Below are positions 12,201-27,200 of a stretch of 64,000 bases of DNA, piece after piece (position 1 is the stretch's first letter; each line of letters opens with the position of its first letter). Origin of the DNA: Schistosoma haematobium. Its lineage: Eukaryota; Platyhelminthes; Trematoda; Strigeidida; Schistosomatidae. The stretch is from contig NC_067196.1 in assembly GCF_000699445.3 (NCBI RefSeq), forward strand, positions 91,111,364 to 91,175,363, given 5' to 3'. A program made the position numbers and the translations under genes. Under the pieces are notes generated by a model that searched no databases, was not told the origin of the DNA, and saw only the letters and a program-made list of their open reading frames with translations.

Positions 12201-15200
12201 CGGTAGCGCTAGAAGGGTTGAAGGTGGAGTTTATAAGAAGATGGTAGTAAATAAATTTTTGAACTTTGTGAGCAGTTCAGAGACGTTATCCAAAGCGTAC
12301 AAACATAAATTACAATCATCTCACAATCCCTTACTTGGACACCTGAACTTATCAATACGACTTTATCTAACACATCTGCTCCATTTTGATATAGTTCTTT
12401 ATCATTCCAAACAATGAGTGATTGAATTAATTCTCTTAATACAAGCAGGATCCACGTATTCTAGGTAGCCCAACGACTAATCCCTATATTATGTTAGAAA
12501 TAGTAATCAACCAGATGATTGATATGCGACGTCAAAACTGCAGGAGAAGCTTGATCTTTCAAAAATTGTCAGAAATGTGAGTTAATTACTTTATTTATAA
12601 AGTAATAACTATCACCAGGGGTCCTATAACAAAAATTCTCAACTAAAAATGAGTCAGTTGAAGCTAGACCACCATGGGAAACCTGGAAGCACTGGATGGC
12701 CGTTTCGTTCTATTGTGCGACTCCTCAACAGTGTGCATCCATGACCCCGCCTCGCGAGATTCGAACCCAGGACCTATCGGTCTTAACCTATAGACCACTG
12801 AGCCGGCGTCCAATGGTGTTATTCACGAAATTGAACCACCGTCCACCATCGTCTTCAGTGAGTTACTATCTCTTAACAGACCCGGTTGAACTTCACTAGT
12901 TATGGCTTCTCGCCATGGTTAATTTATAAACATTTTATTACTATTTGAACTGACCAATCACGGGTTTATTTCATGCTTATTCTATTCTCATTACTTTATA
13001 GTTTGAATATTAGTTTAGAATCTGATCCAACAGAATATGAATTTAAGGATACAATCAATAGTCGTCCACTTTATCGTGATCATCCCAAATCATTGGATTG
13101 TCGTGGACCAGAATTTGATTTATTCATTGGAACATCAGTTATAGCTAAAAATGCTGAGGTCAACAATTCTAAGGCACTACTATGCTTTTTGGTGGAGAAC
13201 TCAGGTTTGATAGAAGTCGATTTCGCTTTCATGTTTCCGGAAGATTTACGTATTGAACTACCCACTTGGGCAGAAAGTGGACATTATGAGGAAGCTGAAC
13301 TTCAACAAGTAGGTCAATCTTTAAACCTTAGCTGACTTATAATATGTGTAACATTTGTATTTGTAAAGATAATATAGTCTCATCTCTGAAGATTGGATTG
13401 ACTTGTAATTTTAACCTACTTTTTAGTTATCAAATGTTTTGCTGTGAAAAATGAATTGAGGATCTACTTTTCAATACAACTCATTGTTACATGTAAATTT
13501 GAAGAAATCTCTGAATTCTTAGTCTGGGGTTTCTTAGAGATTGTAGTAATATCCGTGTTCAGTGTGAATCAGTTATCCACTTCAGAAAATGAATGAAGGG
13601 TTGCGCAGAATCATGGATTGACTGAAGTTAGACAATCACACCATTGGATGCCGGCTCAATAGTTTGAAGGTTAGGCGTTCACTTACATGACCGAAGGTCC
13701 TGAGTCCAAATCCCATGTGTGGAGTGATGAATGTACACTGCTAAGGAATCCCATACTAATACGAAACGGCTGTCTAGTACTTCTAATATTTCAATCGCAT
13801 CTATTCTGCAATATTAAACGATTATCATTCTACAAAGGCTGATTCTATAGGGTTAATATCAACCACCAGAACTTTATATGATCCATCTTAGGTCTTATTT
13901 TTTTATTCATTTATTTATATAAGCTTTTTCTCTCCTTAATCAAAAATATCTTTTCAGAAATGGTATATTACTCGCTTGCTTACGCCTGTTACTCCTCGTG
14001 GAGGAGCAAAGGCCATCTACCAGTCAGTTAGTCAATAACAACAGTTCGAGTTCCCATACCACGTTAGCACAAAGATACAATTGTCAATTCAAATCCCATA
14101 GTGGTAGAGGTAGTAAGATTATAAGCAGTAATCGGAAACATTAGGGTTTGAAGATGTTAATCAAGGAGTATAATCCAGTGAAATAAGTTTGGAAAAAGAA
14201 AAGGAGAATTCGGAAGATTAGAATTTAGGAGAACACGAAGAGTGGATGCACCTGAGCCATTGCAAACGATTTTTAGTCATGTCATTAAAGGTCCATAACC
14301 ATCGGTCGTTATCGTCTCACGGATCCCAACCAGGTAGTCTACACCTACCAACATGACTCATTCTTTCCACTTGTCAGTGACTTCATGGAATTGTGCCATG
14401 TTTTGGTCTGGCCGCCCTTAGCTTTCTTCCAACCTACTCCTACACCATGAAACATCGCACATCGGGGCAGTCGGTGGTTGGACATACTTAGCACGTGTAC
14501 CAGCCATCTCAACTGATGAAGTTTCGCTACGTCATCAATTGATTTGCCATCCTTAGCTAGTACACGTTTCCTAACAACTGCATTACCTACTCGTTGGTGC
14601 CAGGATATACGAGTAATGTTTCGAAGACACCTATGATCGAATACTAGGTCACCTACAGCTTTTCTATAGTTACTGCCGGTTCCAAGGGCGGATAAAGGAG
14701 ATGGGTTAGGTATGGTGTTAGCGACCCCATCCCGTAGAAAACTAACTCGCTAAAAAAAACCTTTAATAATTCAAAATTATGTATAAACATTCAATAAATT
14801 TACTAGAAATAATGTTTACTTTCTTTTCATTCTTTTTAGTTACATATTGAAAATCATTCATTAATTGATATTCAACCAAGACGATGTTTATTAAAATCTG
14901 GAGAATATTCTGAAGTTATGATCACCTATAATCATAATTTATCTGGGTGTCATCAATTGCCAATAGTTTGGAAAATTAATGGTGGTCGAGAAATTAAGGT
15001 GAATAATTTAGTTCTTAAATATCTGAAGTTATAAGCAACTGACGAGAACCAGACGAAATAAAATGAATTCATGCCATTCTGTTAGAATCTTTATTCTTGA
15101 TTATCATTTGAGATAGAGACTGTAAAAACTGGTCTTTTTCTAATTCAAAGACTAATTAAATAAGCTTAAATCAGCTTGTAGGTTAATTGACTTTATACCG

Positions 15201-18200
15201 TAACATTACATTATTTACGTTTTGTTTCTGATATTAATGATCAATAAGCATGAAGATTGTGAAATCTGACACTTATTATTTTCTAATAGTGATAAGTCTT
15301 CAAATTGAACGCTAGATTTGGTTCCTAAGCTAATCTAGTAACTCCCCAGGTTAGATCTACACAGTGACTTGATGAACACAAGAGAAAAGGCACGAAATAT
15401 GTAAGAAACATTTTATTCCAAGCAGATATGATAAGAAGGATGCATAACAACTGGAAAAACCTGCAGTTGATTGCCTAAGACTGGATTAGATGGAAAGTGC
15501 TTGTGGGTGACCTATGCTCCTCCATAAGGTGTAACAGGCATAAATAAGTAAACTTTACTCTGAAAATTCGTTCTTGTATAGAAAATCTAAAGTTTTTATA
15601 TTAATCTAAGATGCTTCTTAGCGTTTACAAAACCTTTATTGGCTATTTATTTTCAAGGAATTTTCTGAATCTTCCACCACGCCCCCCGCAACAAATGGTA
15701 ATATACATACAATCTAAATAAAGCAGGAACAAATATTGATGCAGAATAATATGTATTCATTACATTTCCTGGTTTCTCGTCAGCTTCTAATAAACTAAAG
15801 TCAACAATTACTCTTTTCTCAGTAGCTCTAACTGCATTTACCAATTTACATGTACGTGCCGAAGCACATACATTAGAAGAGTCAAGAGAAGAGTACATGT
15901 TCGCATTTCTGAGCATGTTCCAAAGAAATTGAGGCTGCAAGTGACTAGGGCTCTCAATAGTGCAACACCTCGGTACTTACTTGACCCCAGGCATACCATT
16001 GACATTCCGCACGCTCTTAAAATGATTAGCAGACAAAGAAATACGACTGCTCTCCGATCGCGAAAAAAAACTTAAACCTGATTTATGTATTCAAAAAGAG
16101 ACAGTAGTAAACTTATTGTTACCCTGGTAACCCATTTTTATTTTATTTTTATTGTTTTTTGGTTATTTGTGTTATTTTATTTATTTATTTATTTTTAAAA
16201 CATTTATTTTGTGTTATATTCCCCCCCCCATATTACCGAATTCTTAAACCAACTTTCCATTTCCACATTCCCACTCACTTACCCTCTTAAATTATGTTAA
16301 CTTTTCAAAACCTATTCAAGTATTACGTAACCTATCTTATCACTGTTTTAATTCCATGAATCCTTTATTACCTCTAAAATTATCACACAAATTCATAAAG
16401 GGAACTAATTGCATAAAAGTGTTTTTAGTCACAGTGGATACACTCACGAAATGGCCAGAAATTTATGCTATGTCAAATTTCACAACTAGCCAAACAATCG
16501 GTAATTTATCTGAATTCTTTAGCTATTTCGGAGTTCCAGAGACTTTGATGACCGACAATGACTAACAATTCACTTCGAAATCATTCAAACACTTCCACAG
16601 CATTAATGGAATTGCACATATACGCTCTCTTTCCAATTCCCTTTAATCAAACGGACAGGCACAGCTCTTTGTTGACACGTTTAAAAATACACTACTGAAA
16701 GGGGGGAGATGAGGGGGCAAGTTAGATAAACAGTTTATAGAACTACGCCCAACCCTATTGTCCTAGATGGAAAATCTCCTGCTGAAGTTATGTTCAGAAG
16801 AAGTATTCAGACTATATTCAACGTCATGATGGGTGCAGACAAAATCCGAATATTCATAGTTTTAATGTGGATAATATATACAATCATCAATTGTTACTTT
16901 TTTATTTTCTTAATTATCTTTTATGTCTATATATTTTTTCTTCATCATTTCTAATTAGTTAAATATGATTGGTGTTACTTTATCATTAAATCAACCTTAT
17001 TTACAATTAATGAATCGTAAATATATATTGAATCCAACACCAATTGGATTAGGGGATTATCGTTTAGGTTATTTATATCAAATGAAATTAAAAAATCCTA
17101 GTTGTAAAACACTTAAATTTCATCTTACTCCACTTCAATGGTTTATGAATGAATCAATAATCAATAAAGAATTGAAAAAATCAGAAATCAATGAAAAATT
17201 AATTGAATATGATTTACCTATATTATATTGTATACAAAATCAAGGATTTATTCAATCAAATGGATTGTATATATTAGATTGGAGATTTCGTCCTATAGAA
17301 GCAAAAACATATACTGTAAGTTATTATTTATTTAAATATATTTGTTTAAAATAAAGTTATCCGTTGTTAGGATACACTATATACATCCATGTAAATATTG
17401 TCAGTTAGTGGTCATGAGTGTTGTTAGAGATATGAGAGTGGTTATCACATCATGGTTGCCCACACCGTGCAAAGGTTCTTCTGAAGGTACCTGAAAACGA
17501 AACTGGATTAGAGGTGGTCTTAGTGGCCTGAGAGCGTGACCGCAGTGCCTAAGGGACAACTGCTTGAGGTCGGTCACATACGACCTTTTTGTGAGTAAAT
17601 TTTGTGTCAACTCCATACTTGTTGAAACCTTATTGCAGGAGACGGATATCCGTGGGATTAAGGTGAGGTGTGCATTTTTAGGATCGACCCTTTCTAACCT
17701 CACTCATCCTTATGGGAAGGCATCATCGCTGTCATGCTGGTTGTTTGAAGGTAACACCTTACTGCCGTCACACCTCTGTACAGTCAGCAGTAGGACTTCG
17801 CCGTCCGACCTTAGGTCTGTTGCTTTCAGTTTTACCGTTCTTCAACCAACCTGTATGGTATGGTAGGATCTTGAGGAACGATTGTTGCAGCCAGTATAGC
17901 TTGATAGGTTCATCACGATAGGCAAGGTTTTCATCACGATCTGATATCAGCTATAATGCCAAAACTCTATTTATCCGAATGAACGAGTGAATTTCGAGTC
18001 AAAATCCGAGACCTGTTATCTTCTACGTGATTGGTTCGTCCATAAATTATAGTATCGCCGGATAAGAAATGAACACATATACGGTCAAATAAAAACAGAG
18101 TTGATAGGCGAACAATTGACAAGGTCAAAATATGATTCAAGAAGAATGAATAGATCGGTCTGTCTGGAAGCTAGAAAAAGCTATGTGGACTTAACACAGT

Positions 18201-21200
18201 AACCGACACTCTACAAGACTTACTATATATAAGAAAACAGTGAAACAGCAAGTTAAGTCTATTAATCTACAGGCAAAATTGTTTGACATAAAGAATAAAT
18301 GCAAATCATCAGTAAATGTTTGACGATGAATGATAAGTCTTTTGAGCTAGAAGTAAGGTCTTTAGTATACAATTAAAGAGATTAGAATGCACATTGTTAC
18401 ATACAATGGTCTCTAAGTATGAACTTTCTAGCACACTTAACATCACGCATTTATAAAACTTTTAGGAAATACGTTATTCTAATCTATTGGTTCTTATTGT
18501 TATTGATTCGACCAATGAATATTGATATTGATACTAGATAATATGACTTAATACAGGATTGATAGACTAGATCAATAGATCGATGGACACACTCAATATC
18601 GGATAAACGATTTTAATCGTGATCATTATCGCTGATTTCAATGTTAGATTACTGATGACAATCTGTAGGAATCTCTAAATTAACCCTACTCATCAAAATT
18701 AGGGATAGATCTGTAGTGTGACGTCGAGTCGCGGTTGACTGTGATCACCACTACAGGAAGACTACGTGCCAGTTAACCAGTAAGATCCCCCGTAGGTCAA
18801 ATATCAGAAGGCAATTGATGGCTGTAGTCGAGATGTATTTGTTGGCGATTTCGTGGTATCGAAAGAATACCGAGATGGTGCCAAAGAAGTACAAGCGGAA
18901 TCACTGAGCAAACGTAATTGCGTGCAAGGTCACAATCAACGGAAGGAAGAATGTTAAACAAACAAGCGCAGTAAAACAATCACTGGTATAATTGGTTATA
19001 ATAATAATTGTTTCCATTAAACCAATCGCGTTCTTTTGATGAAAGTAGGTCACTACAGATTTTGGTAATCTATGTTAACCACTGCATGAAATTAAAGTCT
19101 TCAGCTTTCCGTGAACTTCTTATAAATATTTACGTGATTATTTTCTAATCATATTTAATATAATAAATTGTATATAATTTTCAGGCTTATTGTTATATTC
19201 ATATTGTGGATGCTGAACTACCATCAGTTACTAATCAATCAGTTTATTCTGATACTATTCTATTAGAATTAGTAGCAATTGGATATGATCCAAAACAATT
19301 GGGACCTAAAGAAATAATAGCAAATCCACAGCATGTTCGAATTCCAACTGCTATTGAAGTAATTGTACACATAAATAGATTGTTTATATGCATTTTAAAT
19401 GTACTATTTTTCATAACAGCTTAAAGTAGGTATGCAATTCTAAGCTTCACAAGTTTGTTTTTTGGTGCACTCTGATTGATAATACTTATAAGTAGTATAC
19501 AAATGGTTCTTGCGAAATACTAATGTTAGATATAGACTATTGGATAGAAAAAGTAAATTAATTAATATGGGTACCATATGTGGGCATCATATGTGAGAAT
19601 CATCCCTAACTATCTATAATATGCGATGACGTCTAGCATGGAATTAACTTTTTTTTAAAAACAATTACTAGCGGTAAGATGAGAGTATGTCATGAATTCA
19701 TGAAGTCAATAATTGCTGATCTGAGCTATGCACGTAAGTTTAGACGTTTTAGTCGGTGTCTATACCCACTTTTCAGTCAGTCAGTCAACCAGTAACAACT
19801 TAGAACTTCGCGCGTCTGTAAATCATTTCGAGTTCCCATACCACATTAGCACAGAAATGCAGTTGTCCATTCAAATCCCATAGTGAAAGAGGTAGTAAAA
19901 GTATAAGTAGTGATCGGAAAGATTAGGGTTTGAAGATGTTATTCAAGGAGTATAATCCAGTGAAATAAGAAAGGGATATTAACAATTCAGAAGATTATAA
20001 TTTGGGAGAACACAAAGAGTGGATGCACCTGTGTCATTGCAAACCATTTCGAGTCATGTCACTCTAGGTCTCTAACCATCGGTTACTATCATCTCGCGGA
20101 TTTCAACTAGGTAGTCTACACCTACCAACACGACTCACTCAGTCTACTTTCAGCCCACTTGTAATTAGTATTTGAAAGCTTTAGATGACTTAGCATAAAA
20201 TTGATTCCAACGGCTCAGTTGCAATATTCCTCTGCCTCCAAATTGTCAGATAGGAAACATCCTTACGGTTTTGTTCTTAAAAACATTTTCAGTTTCTTTT
20301 CAACTATTCTCCTAAAGTTTAGGTCTTTAATACATTTAATACTATTTTACCATTTTTTTGCCTTTTGTTCTGATAATTCCCCTCATTACTATGTTAACGT
20401 AGATAACGATAACCTGGACCGGTATTTATATTCGTTCCAGACCCTAAATAAATAATTAATATCTGATTGCTTATTTCATTATTGTAGTTGACTTAACTAT
20501 CTATAATTATGTAGGTGTATTATTCTATTGACTTCCATCAAATTGGTTATTCATTGTTTTTGGTTCTAGTCTTGTAAAATAATAAAGTAAAATTCTAAAG
20601 GTTACGCCTTTAACATGTAAAAGATATATAGTTCGAAAAACCTTGGTAATTATAACATCAAAACATCAATATGTTGGTGACAGATAGCCAATCAATATTA
20701 TTTACTGCACAATCACAAAGAGATAAGTTATCCCAATGCTTATCATTCACAACTATATAAATTTACCTTTTTAGGCCAGAGTAAGTTTGTATTGGTTTTC
20801 AGGAGAACTAGACGCTATCCAGGTTTTAACATTATGATCTGAACAACAACTCAACTCTATAATGCAACTACACAGGTATTTACTACCCTATGTCCAGTAT
20901 TGAGAAGATTGACTTAATTTCAATCAGCCTTTGTTGGTGAATATATATCCATGTGTAGATTGTTACTGTACAGCCATTTTTCTTATAATGATTAAATATC
21001 ATAACTTTAGAACGAGTGAGTGTTGATTTGTATTCAGTAGCCCAGTGGATAACGCATTAGGTGTTTGAATAAAAATGGACTGATTTCCACTTTGGTTGTG
21101 AATATCATGATTGGGATTCACAGGCATTAAGCTAACGAGTCTGAGATAGCACAAGACACGCGTCCTGGATCACACTGGTAGCCATAAACCATTTAAACAA

Positions 21201-24200
21201 TGAATTCATACTTTTATACTTACGCCTGTTACTCCTAATAGAGCACAGGCCGCCGACCAGCATTCTCCAACCCACTCTGTCCTGGGCCTTCTTTTCTAAC
21301 TCCACCTAATTCTTGTCCATTTTTCTCATGGCGGGAGTATAGCAAAAGCTCCCCTGAAGCTAGCCGTTGTTGTCTAACCTGCGTCCAATGTGTTTCACTG
21401 GTCCCAAGCACCTCTAGGTTGTATCTTCTCATTTCTGCAGCAATTTGGAAGGCTCTCCCGGTGTCCCACATTGTACGAGTATTTAATGTGCCTAAATAAG
21501 TGGTTGCTCTGGTTGTCAGAAGGGGCATCGGCCTCGTGACTTCCGAAGGAACTCGGCTTCCATCATGAGGCGTGATAGTTCTTCTAAATGAAGACCTTCT
21601 GACTCCCAGGGCAGAACTTGAATGGTTTGAATAATTTTTTCTGGTTAGCGTTTTTTTAGCGAGTTAGTTTTCTACGGGATGGGGACGCTAACCCCATGCC
21701 CCACCCTCCTCCTTTATCCGGGCTTGGGACCGGCAGTAGCCCCCGGAGGGACTCCAGACGGAGTTCATACATTTTTACATATCCTATAAGGACTGAATAT
21801 GCGAAACTAACTTAGAATCATGTGCTACATGGTCTATTGTTACACGATTGATCAATAAAGTGTGAAAATTTACGCTACAATAACAAATTAACTTAAGTTC
21901 GTATTTTACATTCCTACCGTGTTGAGTATAGGTATAATAATGATAATTGTTTACTTAGAATCTCTTCAAATTTCCCAAGTACCCCTTTCGCTGTGAAATA
22001 TAACTGGATAAATGAATATAACATGCCCACTTACTTTATTTACTCAGTCTGAGAAGTAAGTGAGTACACTGATATTACAAAACACTATTTATCCTTTGCG
22101 AACAACTCTCCATTTTTAATAAAACATGTATCTTATCTCCTTGTCAACTGTTCCGAGAACATCCACAGACAGAGTTAAAAATCAAACTTTCTACTTGCCT
22201 CCACTGTTTCACTTTACTAAATCGCTCCTGCATAACCATTCTACGCTTTAAGATCAAGGAGAAATCTCAGAGAACTAAATTTGGTAAGAAAAGGTGTTCC
22301 ATAGCATTGATAAAATTAACGGCCAGAAGATTTCAAATAATCACGATTGAATGTTTAGATTGATCGTCCTAACATATTATCTTTGCAATTTTGACCACTA
22401 TTTTTAAATTTCTTTATCTATATGTTACCTTAATTACTTTACTTACTTCACATATGTTACTCCCAGTGCAGAATAGGCCGCCGACCAGCATTCTCCAACC
22501 CACTCTCTCCTCAGCCTTCCTTTCTAATTCCCTCCAATTCTTGTTCATTATTCTCATGTCTGTCTCCATTTCTCTGCAAACTGTATCCTTTGATCTTCCT
22601 CTCCTCATTTGGCCTTGAGGATTTCACGTGAGGGCTTACCTTGTGACGCAGTTGGGTGCTTTCCTCAATATGTATCCTATCGACTTCCAACGCCTCTTCC
22701 TGATTTCTTTATCCGCTAGGATTAGATTTGTTCCCTCTTACAGTAGGTTGTTGTTATTGATGTCTAACCAACGGAAACGAAGTATTTTGCATGGGCAACT
22801 GTTAATAAACACTTGTATCTTCTGGATGATGGTTGTGGTCGTTCTCCAAGTTTCCGCCCTTTACAACAGAACTATCTTGACATTTGTATTGAAAATCCTG
22901 ACTTTGATGCTGGTTGACAATTGTTTTGAGTTTCAAATGTTATTCAGTTGTAAATGTGCTGCTCTTGCTTTGCCGATCCGCGCCTTCACATCTGCATCAG
23001 ATTCACCGTGTTCATCAATGATGCTGCCCAGATATGTGAAAGTTTTTACATCTTCCAAAATCTCTTCGTCAAGTGTGATTTGATTGGTGCATCTTGTGTT
23101 GTATTCGAGAATCTTGCTTTTCTGTTTGTGTATGTTGAGGCCTACTGCTGCTGAAGCTGCTGCTACACTGGTTGTCTTCTTCTGCATTTGTTGTTGCGTG
23201 TGCGATAGAACAGCCAGATCATCTGAGAAGTCTAGATCATCCAGCTACATTCTAGCTATCCACTGCATCTCGTAATTGTTCCGAGATGTTGACGTCTTCA
23301 ATAATTTGTAATTATCTTAACAGATTTTGTCTAGTTTCATCACAAATTTTATGTTTAACCACTGTGCGAACATTTGCTGAACAGATCACAGATATTTTTA
23401 GCACATTTCGACAAACTAAATAAACTTCTTGCAAATTTTGTCTTATCCTTTTTAAATGAATAACACCTGAGATCCTAGCCAAAAACAAAATGGATTTACA
23501 GTATAATATTTGCCTTATTTTACAGAATCATATAATCTCTTTGGATAGAAAACCACAGTCAATCATTAAATCCAACAATGATAGTATAGATGAGGATGAT
23601 TTGACTTTTCGAAATTTTCCTCCACTTGCACGTCGAATTAAAACTCCAATTGATTCATGGGTCAATTTATCACATCATTTAATAGAATTACATCGTATTA
23701 TTATTGGAACACGTTGTAGACGTTTAATTCATATGACAAATAGATTTAGCTCTGATATTCATCGATTACCTGTTAATAATCGATCGGTTTATCGATTTCG
23801 ATGGTTTACGGAATTTCCAAATGATATGGAGGTAAGTGAATTGTTTTTTACTGATGTTAATAGCTCATTCAAAATTAGCTTATCATCCTGACACAACGAT
23901 ATATCACCTCAAGCTCTCATATAATGTCAGCATGACAAGATGAAGATCTAACAATGAGGGAATATTTGATCTATGTAATCACGGGTGTGTACCAAAGCAG
24001 CCCGGTTTTACCGGATTTGGTGACTATGATGGATGGATGATTATTGAGGTCAATATGTTAGGCGATGCATTAGTCAAATTGATTCCTCTCTATATTATTA
24101 CAAGATTATATCAGTTCTTTCATATAAATTGAGAAGATTAGCGATTAAGATTATTCATATGTGGTTGTATTCAGCTCTAAGACTTGAGCTTATATATCAA

Positions 24201-27200
24201 TCAACCTAACTGCTAAAATTGAGTCACCATCCTTAGACAATTTTCGAGTTACTTTGTGAGGTCGCGCTGCCTCTCTCTCTTACTTGATAACCGTGCCTCA
24301 TACTAGATACTTTTGAACAATCTTGGCTATGAGATTTAAATGCCCAAGATTTGGTCTCTGGAAGAGTTGTGGGTTAACATTACTAAAAACTATTATACTA
24401 GAATGAGACAAATACCCATGCACTCTACTTTCACCTTTCATTGTGGCACATTTGCAGTCATGATCGACTTATATTTCCTGGTTCATGTATTCTGATATTC
24501 GCAGTCCACTGAATAACCATTTTGTAAAATCAAGAATTTCATCAGATAATTATGATTATTAACTTCTTGTCTCTTAGTTTAGTTTGATAATTCAAATCCT
24601 CCTGATAAGTTTTGCAAATTGGACGCTATATTCGTCTCCTAAGCTATTCTGGAAACCACTAAGCTAGAACTAAACGGCGATCTGAACACGAGAGAAAAGA
24701 CCCAAAGTATGCGAGAAGTAGTTTACTCCAGGGTTCATTTTAATACAGAAAATACAGGGTTTTTATATTATTTTAAATGTCCTTGGGTTGCTAGAAGATT
24801 TTGGAATGCTACTAAACATAGTAGCAGTGTAGCAATCAGCCAATCAGAATCTCTGCATGTGACGTTTCACTTCCTTGATATTTTGGGCCAAAACGTCAAG
24901 TGAACGCTTATTAGTGTTTCCTGATCCTTGCTTGTTTTTTGCAAGCAATTTTCTGGATTACCCCAACACCTTCTTGATGAAAAGTATCAATGAAAACCAT
25001 CATCAACTATAGAGTTACTTCAAATTTGAGCTTAATTATACTATTTTCACCTATTATTAGTCTCTTATGTATAGAAAAGTATAAGAATGCTTGTTGACAA
25101 TTTATTTCCATTACCTTTTATATTCCTCTTATGACTTTTAGATTGTTAACATTGATCCAAGAACAGGGAGAATTAAGCCAGGTCAAACAATTCAAGAACT
25201 GATTACTTTTACAGCTAGTGGATTACCACGTTTTACTGAGATAAATCTAATTTGTGAAGTGAGTGGTGACAAAAACAGTCGAAATTCTTTATGTATCTTT
25301 CAACTTTCTTTTATGATTGTTATGATTCTCTTTTTTACAGTGATAGGATCTGATCTGAGCAATTAAAGATTGGAAAAAGCGTAAGATTGGTCATTATTCA
25401 ATGATCACTCAATTGTAAATATCACAGTACTACAGAAGGTCAATCTCGGCTACAATAGTTTATTGGTTATGTTTAAGAATGTGAAGTTAGCTAACATCGG
25501 TTCGTACTCAACAGGCAACCCTGACCTGTATGGTACCTAGATTTAGAATCGGCGGTTAACTACCTCCGAACATCTAACATATTTACATTATATCACTCAA
25601 AATATTTAGATATAGAAAATGTTAAATGACGATTAACAAAGGACTATTGAACATGTGAATTTTACGTAATTTTGGTAAACTAAATAACCAGTGCAATCTA
25701 TATAGATTTTCCATATTCCATATTCTTTAATCTAAGATTTTTGGAGGAACTATCAAGAAACTGTGGGCATAGACTTCATATTAGTTAACAACTGTCAGCA
25801 ATTCATTTCTACAATCATATAATATCTGATATTCCCTATGATTTTTGTTGAGATCTCTTGAGTATTCCTCTATAAAGTCTACAGAAGCCAAGAAAAGACT
25901 GAAACATCATATCTAATTAATATTTGATTGAAAATTCCCAGAACAATCTAGTACATGGATGGATTATATTCCACACTATTTCGATACTAAATTTAGCACT
26001 CTGTCAGAAGTTTCCAGAAGGTTAAGATCATCCGTACACTGATAAATGATGTAATTTTCCGTTCATAAATTAACCTTGAAATGAAGCTTCTGTTCTCACT
26101 ACGCTTCTCTACATTACCGTTCGAAGCTCATGTGTAGAAGAATTCTAAGGATCGCGGATAAAAATTTTGCAATCATTTACTTGTGCACCGACCAAGCTCA
26201 TAATTTAGCTTAAAACAAATTAATTCTAATCAAATGTAATGATTGAGCATATAATTTTATTGCCAGTCAGTCAGTAACAACGTAGAACTTCGTACGTACG
26301 TACGTACATCAGTTCGAGTTGCCACACCACATTAGCACAGAGATACAATTGTCAATTCAAATCCCATAGTGGTAGAGGTAGTAAGATTATAAGCAGTAAT
26401 CGGAAACATTAGGGTTTGAAGATGTTAATCAAGGAGTATAATCCAGTGAAATAAGTTTGGAAAAAGAAAAGGAGAATTCGGAACACGAAGAGTGGATGCA
26501 CCTGAGCCATTGCAAACGATTTTTAGTCATGCCATTAAAGGTCCATAACCATCGGTCGTTATCGTCTCACGGATCCCAACCAGGTAGTCTACACCTACCA
26601 ACATGACGCACTCTGTCCACTTGTCAGTGACTTCATGGATTTGTGCCATGTTTTGGTCTGGCCGCCCTTAGCTTTCTTCCAACCTACTCCTACACCATGA
26701 AACATCGCACATCGTGGCAGTCGATGGTCGGACATACGTAACGCATGTTCCAGCTATCTCAACTGATGAAGTTTCACTACTTCATCAATTGACTTGCCAT
26801 ACTTACCTATCACCCGTTTCCTTACAACTGAATTACTTACTCGTTGGTGCCAGGATATACGAGCAATGTTTCGAAGACACCTATGATCGAATACTGGTAA
26901 CCTTCGAATATCCTCTGATGAGACTTTCAAGATAAGTGAAGCAGTCGATACTCTCAACTACTTCACTCTCTATCATTAGTTCGGGTGTCTACGCCACCCA
27001 ATCCTGAAGCAACATTTTACATTTCGAGGAAAGGAATCGCATGCTGAACATGCTTGCATTGTTGCTTAGAGTGGTAAGAAGACTCTGCATCTTGTCAGCG
27101 TCTTCACCAAATAGAACTGTATCATCCGCATATTCTAAGCCAACAAGTGAATCTCCCGGTAGAAGTTCAACTCCTGGAAATCTAGATGAGGAAAGTGTCA

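Noticed and set aside
22628..23275. Three overlapping plus ORFs
   Set aside because: Shadow frames of a minus-strand RTE-like fragment with recognisable RT C-terminal blocks.
26280..26310. CRISPR-like or satellite array at the CGTA repeats
   Set aside because: Only about four CGTA units in a retroelement 3' UTR; no spaced repeats, and the genome is eukaryotic.
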